This document shows, piece by piece, positions 10,176 through 19,192 of a stretch of DNA of 64,000 bases. Position numbers and translations under genes: made by a program. Below the pieces are notes generated by a model, which saw only the letters and a program-made list of their open reading frames with translations, ran no database searches and had not been told where the DNA came from. This DNA comes from Microbispora sp. NBC_01189 (GTDB lineage: Bacteria; Actinomycetota; Actinomycetes; Streptosporangiales; Streptosporangiaceae). Where the stretch lies: the NCBI RefSeq assembly GCF_036010665.1, contig NZ_CP108581.1, positions 5,017,501-5,081,500 on the forward strand. Direction: 5' to 3'. Position 1 is the first letter of the stretch. Every line of letters begins with the position of its first letter.

Positions 10176-11372
10176 GTGCGCCGTACACACGTGGCCGTGG
10201 CGGTGGTGCCGGCGGTGGTGTCCGCCGCGCTGCTCGCCGCCTGTGGCAGCCGTTCCGCGCCGGGGACGGAGACGGTCACGCCGGGCACCTCGGAGGCGGC
10301 CGCGTCGACGACGGCCTCCGCCGGCCCCGGCCCGTCCGCACCGGCCGCCACACCCACCCCGACACCCGCGGCCTCGCTCGGGCCGGGCGAGGGAACGCTC
10401 AGCGTGGTCGCGCTCGACGGGTACGCCGAGTGGGGCGGCGTCGATCCCAAGGTGAAGTGGGTCGGCACGTTCGAGAAGGAGACGGGCTGCAAGGTCAGCC
10501 TCCGGTTCTACGACCCCCGCCAGGAGGAGAAGCCGGGCGACTTCGCGCCGTCGTCGTTCGACGTGGTCTCCGCGACGCCGGAGCTGGGCGGCAGGCTGAT
10601 GGCGGAGGGCGGGGCCGCCCCGCTCAACACCTCCCTGCTCACCGGCTACGACAAGATCCCCAAGCGGCTGCGCACGCTGCCGTCGGTGACCCGGGACGAG
10701 CAGGTGTACGGCGTGCCGTACGTCTGGGCGACCAACGAGGTCCTCTACGACTCCGGCAAGGTCCGTTCGGCCGGCCCGGAGTCGTTGTTCGAGGACAAGG
10801 GGCCGGTGCTGCTCCGCGACCGCCCGCTGTCGCTGGCGGACGCCGCGCTGGTGCTCAAGGCGCGCGGCGCGGACATCGAGGACCCTTTCGACCTCACCGA
10901 CGACCAGCTCGACGCCGCCGCCGACCTGTTCCGCGAGGGCGACGCGGGCAGCCGTCTTTTCTGGCGTGACCCCATCCAGGTCGTCCAGGCCTTCGCGACG
11001 GGGTCCGTACGGCTCGCGCAGGCCACGCCGTACCACGCGGACGTGCTCAGCCACGGGCGCAAGCCCGTCAAGGTGTCGGGGGACCGGCCGGTGACCGGCT
11101 GGGTCGACGCCTGGATGCTGTCGGCGGCGGCCCCTCACCCCTCGTGCGCGTACAAGTGGCTCGACTTCACCACCTCGGCCGACGTGCAGCGGAAGGTGTC
11201 GGCCTGGATGGGCCTCGCCCCGGCCAACCCCGAGGCCTGCACCGGCGCGGCCCGCCGGATCTGCGCCGACTACGAGGTCGGAGAACCCCAGGCGCTCAGG
11301 GACGTCCACTTCGCGGTGCGCCCCGAGGCGTACGACAAGTGGGTGGAGCACTGGTCCCGCATCGTGCCGTGA
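10176..11372 (+). CDS. ABC transporter substrate-binding lipoprotein, PotD-like
   Basis: The 398-residue lipoprotein has a short signal peptide and lipobox LLAAC (Cys22), then a Ser/Thr/Pro/Ala-rich tether to about residue 70. A periplasmic-binding-protein type II fold follows (GTLSVVALDGYAEWG..., FEKETGCKVSLRFYD, YGVPYVWATNEVLYD, DAWMLSAAAPHPSCAYKWLDF). This matches the spermidine/putrescine-type solute-binding family. No permease or ATPase gene flanks it, so it is an orphan binding protein. The spacing of 75 bp from mmsA suggests it may be read in the same direction and could serve amine uptake. The start is GTG 10176, with GGGGG about 6 bp upstream. Ligand is inferred. Confidence 0.82.
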   Translation: MRRTHVAVAVVPAVVSAALLAACGSRSAPGTETVTPGTSEAAASTTASAGPGPSAPAATPTPTPAASLGPGEGTLSVVALDGYAEWGGVDPKVKWVGTFEKETGCKVSLRFYDPRQEEKPGDFAPSSFDVVSATPELGGRLMAEGGAAPLNTSLLTGYDKIPKRLRTLPSVTRDEQVYGVPYVWATNEVLYDSGKVRSAGPESLFEDKGPVLLRDRPLSLADAALVLKARGADIEDPFDLTDDQLDAAADLFREGDAGSRLFWRDPIQVVQAFATGSVRLAQATPYHADVLSHGRKPVKVSGDRPVTGWVDAWMLSAAAPHPSCAYKWLDFTTSADVQRKVSAWMGLAPANPEACTGAARRICADYEVGEPQALRDVHFAVRPEAYDKWVEHWSRIVP

Positions 11373-11441
11373 CGCCGCCCCATGGCAGGCGGCGGGCCGA
11401 GGGTACCGCCGTGAAAACGCCTCAGATGCTATCTATTGCCT

Positions 11442-11757
11442 GTGGAGACCTCTCTGGCGGTACGTCTGATCATTGTTACCGTCGGTGTCGTCGGTATGGC
11501 CGGTATCGCGACCGTGCTGCTGGTACTCCCCGGTCCTGCTCCGGCCGAGCTTCATCGCTGAGGTCGAGAATCCGGCGGAGTGGATTGTCGTCGGCCAGGC
11601 TCCGGCGCCGGGGGCCCCTTTGAAAAGCGCTGCTCCACTCGAGGTCTACGTCACGACCAGGGACATGCCGATACCCAGCCAGTCCACGATGCCGGGCTCA
11701 CCCTCGGCCCCGATCCTTGAACCTGCTGAAGTTCCACCTGCGTCAATGCAGGACTGA
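11442..11757 (+). pseudogene. Probable frameshifted membrane-anchored PASTA-type protein
   Basis: From GTG 11442 one frame encodes a typical N-terminal membrane anchor (METSLAVRLIIVTVGVVGMA, continuing GIATVLLVLP) and stops at TGA 11559. The +1 frame, open across this stop to TGA 11757, encodes a PASTA-like repeat (ENPAEWIVVGQAPAPGAPLK, then SAAPLEVYVTT), followed by a Pro/Ser-rich tail. Read together with one extra base removed before 11559, they give a coherent protein of about 104 residues: one transmembrane helix plus one extracellular PASTA-type domain. PASTA domains bind muropeptides or beta-lactams in other proteins. A real inactivating frameshift, an assembly error, or two unrelated short ORFs are all possible. 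Confidence 0.45.
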
Positions 11758-12038
11758 CGAAGCCAGGGACGGTCGGCCCGGGTGCGTGCGCCCTGCGGGG
11801 CGTGCAGGTCGAGCAGGTCTCCTTGGCTCGTGTGGGCGACGGGGGGTGGCGGGGCCGGGGTGCCTGGTTCGGTGATCCCGCGCGGAGGGCTTTGCGGGGC
11901 CCCCGGTTTTGTCGGTGGGGGCAGAAAGAATCGGCGTGTGGATGTCGGGGGCGCGAGCTCCGCTCCGGCTCCTCAGTGAGTGCCGCCCGCGGTGTCGACG
12001 ACACGTGGCGGTCCCACCGAGACGAAAAGGACACGACG

Positions 12039-13367
12039 ATGACGCTCGCATATGCTCCCTCCCTCACCGGCGAGATCGTGCGGCCCGGCGACGAGGCGTA
12101 CGAGACCCTGTGCCGGACCTCCGGCGGCACCGGCAGCCCCGCGTACATCGTGCGCTGCCGCGACGCGGAGGAGGTCGCGCGGGCCGTCAGGTTCGCGACG
12201 GAGGAGGGCCTGACGCTGTCGGTGCGCAGCGGCGGGCACCACGGCGCGGGGTTCGCCACCAACGACGGCGGGTTGGTGATCGACCTGGCGCCCATCAACG
12301 GGGTGGAGGTGTTCGGCGGCCTCGACGACATCGTGCGGATCGGCGCCGGCGCGCGGTGGGGCGAGGTGGCCCGCGCGCTCGCGCCGTACGGCCTGGCCGT
12401 CTCCTCGGGAGACACCGCGGCGGTGGGTGTCGGCGGGCTGATGCTCGGCGGCGGCATCGGGTGGATGGTGCGCAAGCACGGCCTCGCCCTGGACCATCTC
12501 GTCGCCGCGGAAGTGGTGACCGCCGACGGCCGGATCGTCCGGGCGAGCACGACGGAGCACCCCGACCTGTTCTGGGCGATCCGGGGAGGCGGTGGCAACT
12601 TCGGCGTGGTGACCACGTTCGAGGTCGCGGCCACGCGCGAGCGGGAGGTGACCTTCGCCCGGGTCGTCTATCCGGCGAGCCAGGCGGCTCGGGTGCTCAG
12701 GGGCTGGCGCGACGTCATGCGGGCGGCGGGTGACGAGCTCACCTCCACCGCGCAGCTGTCTCCCGCGTCCGGCGACGACGTCCCGCCCACGGTCGTGATC
12801 ACCGCCTGTCAGGCCGGCGGCGACCACGACGCGGTGGAGCCCCTCACCCGGCTCGGTGACGCCCTCGGCGTGGACGTCGCGGTGAAGCCGTACGCGGACC
12901 TGCTGGTGGAGACCCCGCCGGGACCGCCGCCGGCCTGGCACGCGCTGCTGCGCAACCGGTTCGCCCGGTCCTGCACCGACGAGCTGATCGACACGCTCGT
13001 GTCCCGCGCGGGCGACGTTCCGATGACGGTGGTGGAGCTGCGCGCGCTCGGCGGCGCGATGGGCCGGGTGCCGGCCGGGGCCACCGCCTTCGCCCACCGG
13101 GACGCCGAGATCCTGCTGACCACGGTCGTGCTGGGTGGCCGGGCGGAGCACGCGCCGGTCCGGGAGAGCTTCGAAGCGCTGTGGCGCGGCCTGACTCCCC
13201 ACACCGCCGGGGCGTACGGCAACTTCCTGAGCGAGCCGTCGAAGGACGACGTGGCCGCCGTCTACCCGGCCGGCACCTACGAGCGGCTCGCGGCCGTCAA
13301 GCGCCGCTACGATCCCGCGAACCTGTTCGACCAGAACATCAACGTCGGTCCGGAAGGGAGCCGCTGA
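12039..13367 (+). CDS. FAD-binding oxidoreductase, berberine-bridge-enzyme-like
   Basis: The 442-residue protein has an FAD_binding_4 (PCMH) domain (about 30-200) with VRSGGHHGAGF, in which the first His is the usual 8-alpha-histidyl flavin attachment site, and the VGVGGLMLGGGIGWMVRKHGL and FWAIRGGGGNFGVVT motifs. The C-terminal BBE segment is YPAGTYERLAAVKRRYDPANLFDQNINV. The second cysteinyl attachment of bicovalent members is absent: SSGDTAAVGVGG has Thr where Cys would be, so mono-covalent FAD is expected. Such enzymes oxidise sugars, alkaloids or secondary metabolites with O2; the substrate here is unknown. The ATG at 12039 has AAAAGGA 8 bp upstream. No signal peptide is seen. The 281 bp before it hold no gene I can support. 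Confidence 0.88.
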   Translation: MTLAYAPSLTGEIVRPGDEAYETLCRTSGGTGSPAYIVRCRDAEEVARAVRFATEEGLTLSVRSGGHHGAGFATNDGGLVIDLAPINGVEVFGGLDDIVRIGAGARWGEVARALAPYGLAVSSGDTAAVGVGGLMLGGGIGWMVRKHGLALDHLVAAEVVTADGRIVRASTTEHPDLFWAIRGGGGNFGVVTTFEVAATREREVTFARVVYPASQAARVLRGWRDVMRAAGDELTSTAQLSPASGDDVPPTVVITACQAGGDHDAVEPLTRLGDALGVDVAVKPYADLLVETPPGPPPAWHALLRNRFARSCTDELIDTLVSRAGDVPMTVVELRALGGAMGRVPAGATAFAHRDAEILLTTVVLGGRAEHAPVRESFEALWRGLTPHTAGAYGNFLSEPSKDDVAAVYPAGTYERLAAVKRRYDPANLFDQNINVGPEGSR

Positions 13368-13377
13368 CGGGTGATGG

Positions 13378-13626
13378 TCAGGACATGGCCGCGCGGGAGC
13401 GGCGGGGCAGCGGCACCTTTCCCTCGGGCGCGGGCAGCAGGGCCTCGGCGCAGTCGTCGCAGGCGTGTACGGGGGCGTTGTCGGGCAGCATGCCCACCTT
13501 GACCCGGGGGCGGGGCCACTTCTTGTGGCAGACGACACAGGCGTCGCCGTCGCGCTGCGTGGTGGTCAGACCGGCAGGGTCGAACGTCAGCATGAGCCGC
13601 TCGGCGCCGTTCGGGTTCCAGCCCAT
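13378..13626 (-). CDS. Small zinc-binding-motif protein
   Basis: The 82-residue protein begins MGWNPNGAERLMLTFDPAGL and carries a four-cysteine knuckle: CVVC, a spacer of about 23 residues, then CDDC. This is consistent with a structural zinc site. The spacer contains KKWPRPRVKVGMLPDNAPVH. I do not recognise a named family, and function is unknown. The ATG at 13626 has a strong GAGGGGGG about 6 bp upstream, so the longer reading frame (to 13722) is not used. It is the last gene before a terminator on the minus strand and lies convergent to the flavoprotein. Confidence 0.7.
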   Translation of the reverse strand: MGWNPNGAERLMLTFDPAGLTTTQRDGDACVVCHKKWPRPRVKVGMLPDNAPVHACDDCAEALLPAPEGKVPLPRRSRAAMS

Positions 13627-13742
13627 CAAAGTCCCCCCTCGATCGCCTATCGGAACCGTTATAACGCGGTTACCCTTCGTGATCGGCGCGAGTCGGGCCA
13701 AGCGATGGTTAAATCGCGGCATAACGCAAGCCGTACAACAAC

Positions 13743-13779
13743 AAAAGGGACACCCTGGAAGATAACGGGTGCCCCTTTT
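13743..13779 (-). terminator. Intrinsic terminator of gabT
   Basis: An imperfect 13-bp stem, AAAAGGGACACCC (13743-13755) against GGGTGCCCCTTTT (13767-13779) with one mismatch, encloses an 11-nt loop. On the minus strand the U-rich side follows the stem, 18 bp after the gabT stop. Confidence 0.75.
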
Positions 13780-13796
13780 GATCCGTTTGAAACGGT

Positions 13797-15146
13797 CTAA
13801 TCGATGTTGAGGGCCTTCTCCAGGATGGACAGGCCCTCCTCCAGCAGGTGGTCGGGGATGACCAGCGGCGGCAGGAAGCGCAGCACGTTGCCGTAGGTTC
13901 CGGCGGTGAGCGCGAGAAGCCCCTGCTCATGGCACCTGCGCGCGATCTCGCCGGCCGGGTAGGGCTCCTTGGTCCCCGGGACCACGAGCTCGATCGCGAT
14001 CATCGCTCCGCGCCCGCGCACGTCGCCGATGATCGGGTTGCGCTCCTGGAGGGCCCGGAGACGGGGAAGCATGACCTCGCCGATGTGCCGGGCCCGCTCG
14101 ACGAGCTTCTCCTCCTCGATGGTCTCCAGCACGCCCAGGGCCGCCTCGCAGGCGAGGGGGTTGCCGCCGTACGTGCCGCCGAGCCCGCCCGTGTGGACGT
14201 GGTCGAGCAGGTCGGCCCTGCCGGTCACGGCCGCCAGCGGGAGGCCGCCGGCGATGCCCTTGGCTGTGCAGATGATGTCCGGGACGATCCCCTCGTCCTC
14301 GCAGGCGAACAGATGGCCGGTCCGGGCGAAGCCCGTCTGGACCTCGTCGGCGATGAAGACGATGCCGTTGGCCCGGCAGTATTCCACGATCTTCGGCAGG
14401 AACCCGCGGGCCGGCTCGATGAACCCGCCCTCGCCCGCGATCGGCTCGATGAGCACCGCCGCGACGTTCTCCGCGCCGACCTGCTTGTTGATCATGTCGA
14501 TCGCCTGCGCCGCGGCCTCCTCGGCGCAGTTCTCCGGCCCGGTGGGCCAGCGGAACGGATAGGCGAGCGGCACCCGGTACACCTCAGGCGCGAACGGGCC
14601 GAATCCGTGCTTGTACGGCATGCTCTTGGCCGTCAGCGTCATCGTGAGCAGCGTGCGGCCGTGGTAGCCGTGGTCGAACACGACGACCGCCTGCCGCCCG
14701 GTGGCGTGCCTGGCGACCTTGACCGCGTTCTCGACGGCCTCCGCGCCGCTGTTCACCAGGAACGTGCGCTTGTCGTGGTCGCCGGGCGTCAGGTCGTTGA
14801 GCTTCTCGCAGACCGTCACGTACGACTCGTACGGCGCGACCATGAAGCAGGTGTGGGTGAAGTCGGCGACCTGCTTGCGCACCCGCTCGACCACGCGCGG
14901 CGCGGCGTTGCCGACGTTGGTCACGGCGATGCCCGAACCGAAGTCGATCAGGGAGTTGCCGTCCGCGTCGACGATCACGCCGCCGCCCGCGTGGGTCACG
15001 AAGACGGGCAGGGTGGTGCCGATGCCCGGAGGCACGGCCGACTGCTTGCGCGCGAACAGCTCGCGGGACCGCGGGCCGGGGATCTCGGTGACGAGGCGGC
15101 GCTCCTGGGGGAGCTGCGGGCCGCCGTGCGTGGTCGCAGTGCTCAT
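13797..15146 (-). CDS. gabT: 4-aminobutyrate aminotransferase
   Basis: The 449-residue class III PLP enzyme catalyses GABA + 2-oxoglutarate to succinate semialdehyde + glutamate. It shows NSGAEAVENAVKVAR, FDHGYHGRTLLTMTLTAK, FIADEVQTGFARTG (the conserved Glu-Val-Gln) and the PLP lysine Lys296 in CTAKGIAGGLPLAAVTGR. CAEEAAAQAIDMI and the length match actinobacterial GabT. It is divergent from a PucR regulator, and an aldehyde dehydrogenase lies 2.6 kb beyond. Together they make a GABA-to-succinate route. A terminator follows directly. Confidence 0.93.
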   Translation of the reverse strand: MSTATTHGGPQLPQERRLVTEIPGPRSRELFARKQSAVPPGIGTTLPVFVTHAGGGVIVDADGNSLIDFGSGIAVTNVGNAAPRVVERVRKQVADFTHTCFMVAPYESYVTVCEKLNDLTPGDHDKRTFLVNSGAEAVENAVKVARHATGRQAVVVFDHGYHGRTLLTMTLTAKSMPYKHGFGPFAPEVYRVPLAYPFRWPTGPENCAEEAAAQAIDMINKQVGAENVAAVLIEPIAGEGGFIEPARGFLPKIVEYCRANGIVFIADEVQTGFARTGHLFACEDEGIVPDIICTAKGIAGGLPLAAVTGRADLLDHVHTGGLGGTYGGNPLACEAALGVLETIEEEKLVERARHIGEVMLPRLRALQERNPIIGDVRGRGAMIAIELVVPGTKEPYPAGEIARRCHEQGLLALTAGTYGNVLRFLPPLVIPDHLLEEGLSILEKALNID

Positions 15147-15255
15147 ATCTGAGACGCTACGGCTACCACTGCGACCTGCCGATATGCCGCTATGTCAGAA
15201 TGTAGGCGCACTTTTGGCCGGTCCGCACAAGCCGGTGATCGGGGGAGAGGGGGCC

Positions 15256-16851
15256 GTGGCACCCACGTTGCGCCGGATCACGGCGATCGTACCGCTCCAC
15301 CTGGAGGTTCTCGCCGGGAGGAGCGAGCTCGACCGCCCCGTGCGATGGGTCGCCGTGAGCGAGCTGGAGGACCCCACCCCGTTCCTGGAGGGCGGGGAGC
15401 TCGTGCTCACCACCGGCATGCGCCTGTCCGGCGCCGACGCCGGCCCGTACGTCTCCCGGCTCGTGGCCCGGGGTGTCGCGGGGCTGGGGTTCGGTGTGGG
15501 GCTGAGCCACGACGTCGTCCCGCCGGCGTTCGCCGAGGCGGCCGAGTCCGCCGGGCTGCCGCTGGTCGAGGTGCCGAGAGACACCCCGTTCATCGCGATC
15601 GGCAAGGCCGTCAGCGACCTGCTGGCGGGGGAGCAGTACGAGGAGATCAGCCGCGCCTTCGCCGCGCAGGGCCGGCTGACCAGGGCCGCCCTGCGGCGCC
15701 GGGGACCGGTGGCGGTGGTGGACCGGCTGGCCAGGGAGATCGGCGGCTGGGCACTGCTGCTCGACCCCTCCGGCGCGGTCCGTCACGCCGCCGGCGCGAC
15801 CGGCCGCCAGGCGGACAGAGCGGGGCAGGAGGGCCCGGCGGAGGAGTGGGCGCTGGAGACGGCCCGGTCGCTGGAGCCCGAGATCGCCCGGCTGCGGAGC
15901 GCGCCGTCCCCGGCGAGCCTCGCGCTGGCCACCCCGCACGAGCACGTCGTCGTCCAGCCGCTGGGCCGCCGGGGGTTCTTCGCCGTGGGTTCCCCGCGGC
16001 CGTTCTCGCCCATCGCGCACACGGTCGTCAACGCGGCCGGGTCCCTGCTGACGCTCGCGCTGGAACAGGGCAGGGAGCAGCGCGCCGCCGCGGCGCGGGT
16101 GCGCGCCGCGGTGCTGCGGCTCCTGCTGGCCGGTCAGACCGGAGCCGCGGCGCGGACGCTGGCGGCCCTGGGCCTGCGGCTGCCCACCGAGCCGGTCACG
16201 GTACTGGTCTGCCAGACCGCCGACCCGGACGCGCTGACCGAGGCACTCGGCGGCGCGGCGCCCGCCTGTCTCACCGCCCCCTGGGAGGGCCTGCTCGTCG
16301 TGCCGGCTCCGGACGCGTACGCGGAGGAGGTCGTCGCGCTGGCCGCGCGGTACGGCCGGGTCGGGGTCAGCGCGCCCGGAGTGGACCTGTCCCTGGGACA
16401 CGGCTCCCTGGGACACGGCGCGGAAACAGGCCCACCTGGTGAGAGAGCCGAAGCCGCCGGCGGCGGCGTTCACACGGCCGGAGGCGGGCCCCGGCTGGAC
16501 CTGGCCGTCGGGCTGGACCAGGCCAGGCGGGCGCTCGCCTCGGCCTCACCGGTCGCACGCTTCACCGAACTCGCCGGCCAGGGACTGCTGTCGCTGCTGG
16601 ATCCGGACGCCGCGGCGTCGTTCGCCGCCGCGATCCTCGCGCCGCTGCGCGAGTACGGCTCCCGCGCCGACCTCGTCGCGTCGCTGCGTGCCTATCTCGC
16701 GAGCAACGGGCACTGGGACGCCGCCGCGCAGCGCCTCGGCGTGCACCGGCACACGCTGCGCTACCGGATGAAGCGGGTGAGCGAGTTGCTCGGGCGCGAC
16801 CTCGACGACCCCGCCGTACGCGCCGAGCTGTGGATCGCGCTCTGCGTGTGA
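15256..16851 (+). CDS. PucR family transcriptional regulator (GABA locus)
   Basis: The 531-residue protein has an N-terminal PucR domain (about 1-120; RPVRWVAVSELEDPTPFLEG, LVEVPRDTPFIAIGKAV). A divergent middle region follows, and the C-terminal HTH_30 has SLRAYLASNGHWDAAAQRLG and HRHTLRYRMKRVSELLGRDL. It starts at GTG 15256 behind GGGGGAGAGG; an upstream in-frame ATG (15184) is possible but has no ribosome site. It is divergent from gabT with 109 bp between starts, the arrangement of known PucR-type GABA regulators (GabR/PucR) in actinobacteria. It is therefore the likely activator of gabT and perhaps of the aldehyde dehydrogenase further on. Confidence 0.88.
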   Translation: MAPTLRRITAIVPLHLEVLAGRSELDRPVRWVAVSELEDPTPFLEGGELVLTTGMRLSGADAGPYVSRLVARGVAGLGFGVGLSHDVVPPAFAEAAESAGLPLVEVPRDTPFIAIGKAVSDLLAGEQYEEISRAFAAQGRLTRAALRRRGPVAVVDRLAREIGGWALLLDPSGAVRHAAGATGRQADRAGQEGPAEEWALETARSLEPEIARLRSAPSPASLALATPHEHVVVQPLGRRGFFAVGSPRPFSPIAHTVVNAAGSLLTLALEQGREQRAAAARVRAAVLRLLLAGQTGAAARTLAALGLRLPTEPVTVLVCQTADPDALTEALGGAAPACLTAPWEGLLVVPAPDAYAEEVVALAARYGRVGVSAPGVDLSLGHGSLGHGAETGPPGERAEAAGGGVHTAGGGPRLDLAVGLDQARRALASASPVARFTELAGQGLLSLLDPDAAASFAAAILAPLREYGSRADLVASLRAYLASNGHWDAAAQRLGVHRHTLRYRMKRVSELLGRDLDDPAVRAELWIALCV

Positions 16852-16878
16852 CCGGGTGGCCTGGTGACCTGAGGCCGG

Positions 16879-17508
16879 TCAGGCCTGGGGCCGGGCCATG
16901 AACGCGCGGATGGCCGCGGTCGTCACGATGTCGTAGGTCTTGCCGTCCGGCAGGTGCCCGGCACGTTCCAGGCTGAGCGCGCCCTGCGCCGCGGCCCACA
17001 GCGTGTCGGCGACCTTCCGGGGCTGGGTCGGCATCAGGCGGCCCGCCGAGATGCAGTCGGCGATCACCCGGTCGACGATGTTGAGCGCGGCCCTCGCCAG
17101 CGTGCGGGCGCGCTCGCTCGGGACGAACCCGGGGATGGTCCGCTCGAACATCAGGCTGTAGTAGCCGGGCTCGGACAGCGCGGCCTCGCGATAGGCGGGA
17201 CCCAGCAGGCTGAGGTGCTCCATCGGGTCCGCGCGCTGCGGCACGGCCTCCAGCCTCCGGCGGAACCGTTCGAAGCCCTCCAGGTAGAGCGCCTCGGCCA
17301 GGCCTTCCTTGCTGCCGAACATCGTATAGATCAGCTGGGTGGAGCAGCCGGCCTCCGACGCGATCCTGCGTACGGTGAGGCTCTCCGGGCCCGCGGAGGC
17401 GAGCAGGTCGTTGGCGACGTCGAGAAGGCGGGTGCGGAGCTCGTCGTAGTTGCTTCGATGGCCGCGTGCGTAGGCACCCTGAAGACCGAGCGGCGCCGGC
17501 GTACCCAT
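16879..17508 (-). CDS. TetR family transcriptional regulator
   Basis: The 209-residue protein has an N-terminal TetR HTH (about 24-70; TRLLDVANDLLASAGPESLT, VRRIASEAGCSTQLIYTMFG, SKEGLAEALYLEGF). The all-helical C-terminal domain resembles the TetR_C WHG class. The start is the ATG at 17508, with AAGGG 10 bp upstream; longer readings add an unlike segment. It is divergent from the aldehyde dehydrogenase (219 bp gap) and convergent with the PucR gene, so it most likely represses the dehydrogenase. Ligand unknown. Confidence 0.88.
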   Translation of the reverse strand: MGTPAPLGLQGAYARGHRSNYDELRTRLLDVANDLLASAGPESLTVRRIASEAGCSTQLIYTMFGSKEGLAEALYLEGFERFRRRLEAVPQRADPMEHLSLLGPAYREAALSEPGYYSLMFERTIPGFVPSERARTLARAALNIVDRVIADCISAGRLMPTQPRKVADTLWAAAQGALSLERAGHLPDGKTYDIVTTAAIRAFMARPQA

Positions 17509-17727
17509 CAGCGACGAGCCCTTCTGATTGTGGGGGTCCCGCGACAGACCCGGAAGATGACTTAACCATGCCGCTCGGCTTTCAAACCGCTGGGAAACCG
17601 AAAACATCATGAAATTGCCGCTCATCCGTGACATCCCGCCAAAGTTGTCCACGATGGCGTGCCGGAGGGCGGCGATTGGCCCGTCCGGAGTAGGGACCGG
17701 TCCCGGGAGGGGACATAGCGTGAGGGC

Positions 17728-19173
17728 ATGGACGTGAGCCGCACTTCCGATCCCCGCCCCTTCTGGCTCGCCGGTCGTCCCGCCACGGGAGACGCCGAGC
17801 AGACCGTGACCAACCCGCACGACGGAAGGGTCGTCGGCGTCCACTCGGTCCCGACACCCGACCAGGTCGAGCGGGCCGTCGCCGCCGCCCACGCGGTGCG
17901 CGGACAGGCCGCCGCCCTGCCCGTCCACGTACGCGCCGAGGCGCTGGCCCACGTGGCCCGGCGGCTGAGCGAGCGCGCCGAGGAGATCGCCCAGCTGATC
18001 AGCGCCGAGAACGGCAAGCCGATCTTCTGGGCCCGGGGCGAGGTCGGCCGGGCCGTCTCCACCTTCCGCTTCGGCGCCGAGGAGGCCCGCCGCTTCAGCG
18101 GAGACGTGCAGCGGCTCGACACCGAGCCCGCGGCGCAGGGACGGCTCGCCTACGTCTCCCGGGTGCCGTACGGGCCGGTGCTGGCGATCACGCCCTTCAA
18201 CTTCCCGCTCAACCTGGTTGCGCACAAGGTCGCTCCCGCCATCGCCGTGGGCGCGCCGATCCTGGTCAAGCCCGCCCCCGCGACACCGCTGTCGGCGCTC
18301 GTGCTCGGCGAGATCCTCGCCGAGACCGACCTGCCGGAGGGCGTGTTCTCCGTGCTGCCGGTGCCCAACGACCGGGCCGCGTCCCTGGTGGAGGACCCCC
18401 GGCTGCCGGTCATCTCCTTCACCGGCTCGGGACCGGTCGGCTACTCCATCCTCGACAGCGTGCCGCGCAAGCACGTCACGCTCGAACTCGGCGGCAACGC
18501 CGCCGCGGTCGTGCTCGCCGACGCCGACCTCGACTGGGCGGCGAGCCGGGTGGCACTGTTCTCCAACTACCAGGCGGGCCAGAGCTGCATCGCGGTGCAG
18601 CGCGTGATCGTGGAGGACTCGGTCGCCGACGCCTTCACCGAGAAGCTGGTCGGCGCCGTCGGCGGCCTTGTGACCGGCGACCCGGCCGACGAGAAGACGC
18701 AGGTCGGGCCCCTCGTCAGCGAGGACGCCGCGATCCGCGTCGAGAACTGGGTCAACGAGGCCGTGGCGGCCGGGGCGCGCCTGCTCGCGGGCGGCACTCG
18801 CGATGGCGCGACCATCGCCCCCACCGTGCTGGCCGACGTGCCCGCCGGCGCCAAGGTCGCCTGCGAGGAGGTCTTCGGGCCGGTCATGACCGTGCAGCGG
18901 GTGGCCTCCGTCGACGAGGCGTTCGCCCTGGTCAACGACTCCCGGTACGGCCTGCAGGCCGGGGTCTTCACCCGCAGCCTCGACGTCGCCTTCCGGGCCA
19001 ACCGGGAGCTCGAAGTCGGCGGCGTCGTCATCGGCGACGTGCCGTCGTACCGGGCCGACCAGATGCCGTACGGCGGGGTGAAGGAGTCGGGCGTGGGCCG
19101 CGAGGGGCTGCGCTCGGCCATGGAGGACCTCACCTACGAGAAGGTCATGGTGCTCACCGGCCTCACGCTGTGA
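17728..19173 (+). CDS. NAD(P)+ aldehyde dehydrogenase, probable succinate-semialdehyde type
   Basis: The 481-residue ALDH has ITPFNFPLNLVAHKVAPAIA (nucleotide site), FTGSGPVGYSI, general-base Glu in HVTLELGGNAAAVVL, nucleophile Cys287 in QAGQSCIAVQRVIV, and EEVFGPVMTVQRV. Because a GABA aminotransferase with its own regulator lies next door, succinate semialdehyde to succinate is the best guess. However, the Q-S-C-I-A-V-Q-R signature is also seen in broad lactaldehyde, phosphonoacetaldehyde and glyceraldehyde-type enzymes, so the substrate is not settled. Control probably comes from the divergent TetR gene. Confidence 0.85.
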   Translation: MDVSRTSDPRPFWLAGRPATGDAEQTVTNPHDGRVVGVHSVPTPDQVERAVAAAHAVRGQAAALPVHVRAEALAHVARRLSERAEEIAQLISAENGKPIFWARGEVGRAVSTFRFGAEEARRFSGDVQRLDTEPAAQGRLAYVSRVPYGPVLAITPFNFPLNLVAHKVAPAIAVGAPILVKPAPATPLSALVLGEILAETDLPEGVFSVLPVPNDRAASLVEDPRLPVISFTGSGPVGYSILDSVPRKHVTLELGGNAAAVVLADADLDWAASRVALFSNYQAGQSCIAVQRVIVEDSVADAFTEKLVGAVGGLVTGDPADEKTQVGPLVSEDAAIRVENWVNEAVAAGARLLAGGTRDGATIAPTVLADVPAGAKVACEEVFGPVMTVQRVASVDEAFALVNDSRYGLQAGVFTRSLDVAFRANRELEVGGVVIGDVPSYRADQMPYGGVKESGVGREGLRSAMEDLTYEKVMVLTGLTL

Positions 19174-19192
19174 CCCGGCCGCCCGGTCCACG

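Noticed and set aside
8583-11351. A 922-codon minus-strand frame across mmsA and the binding-protein gene
   Set aside because: A shadow frame. The plus strand encodes a full MmsA signature and a lipoprotein.
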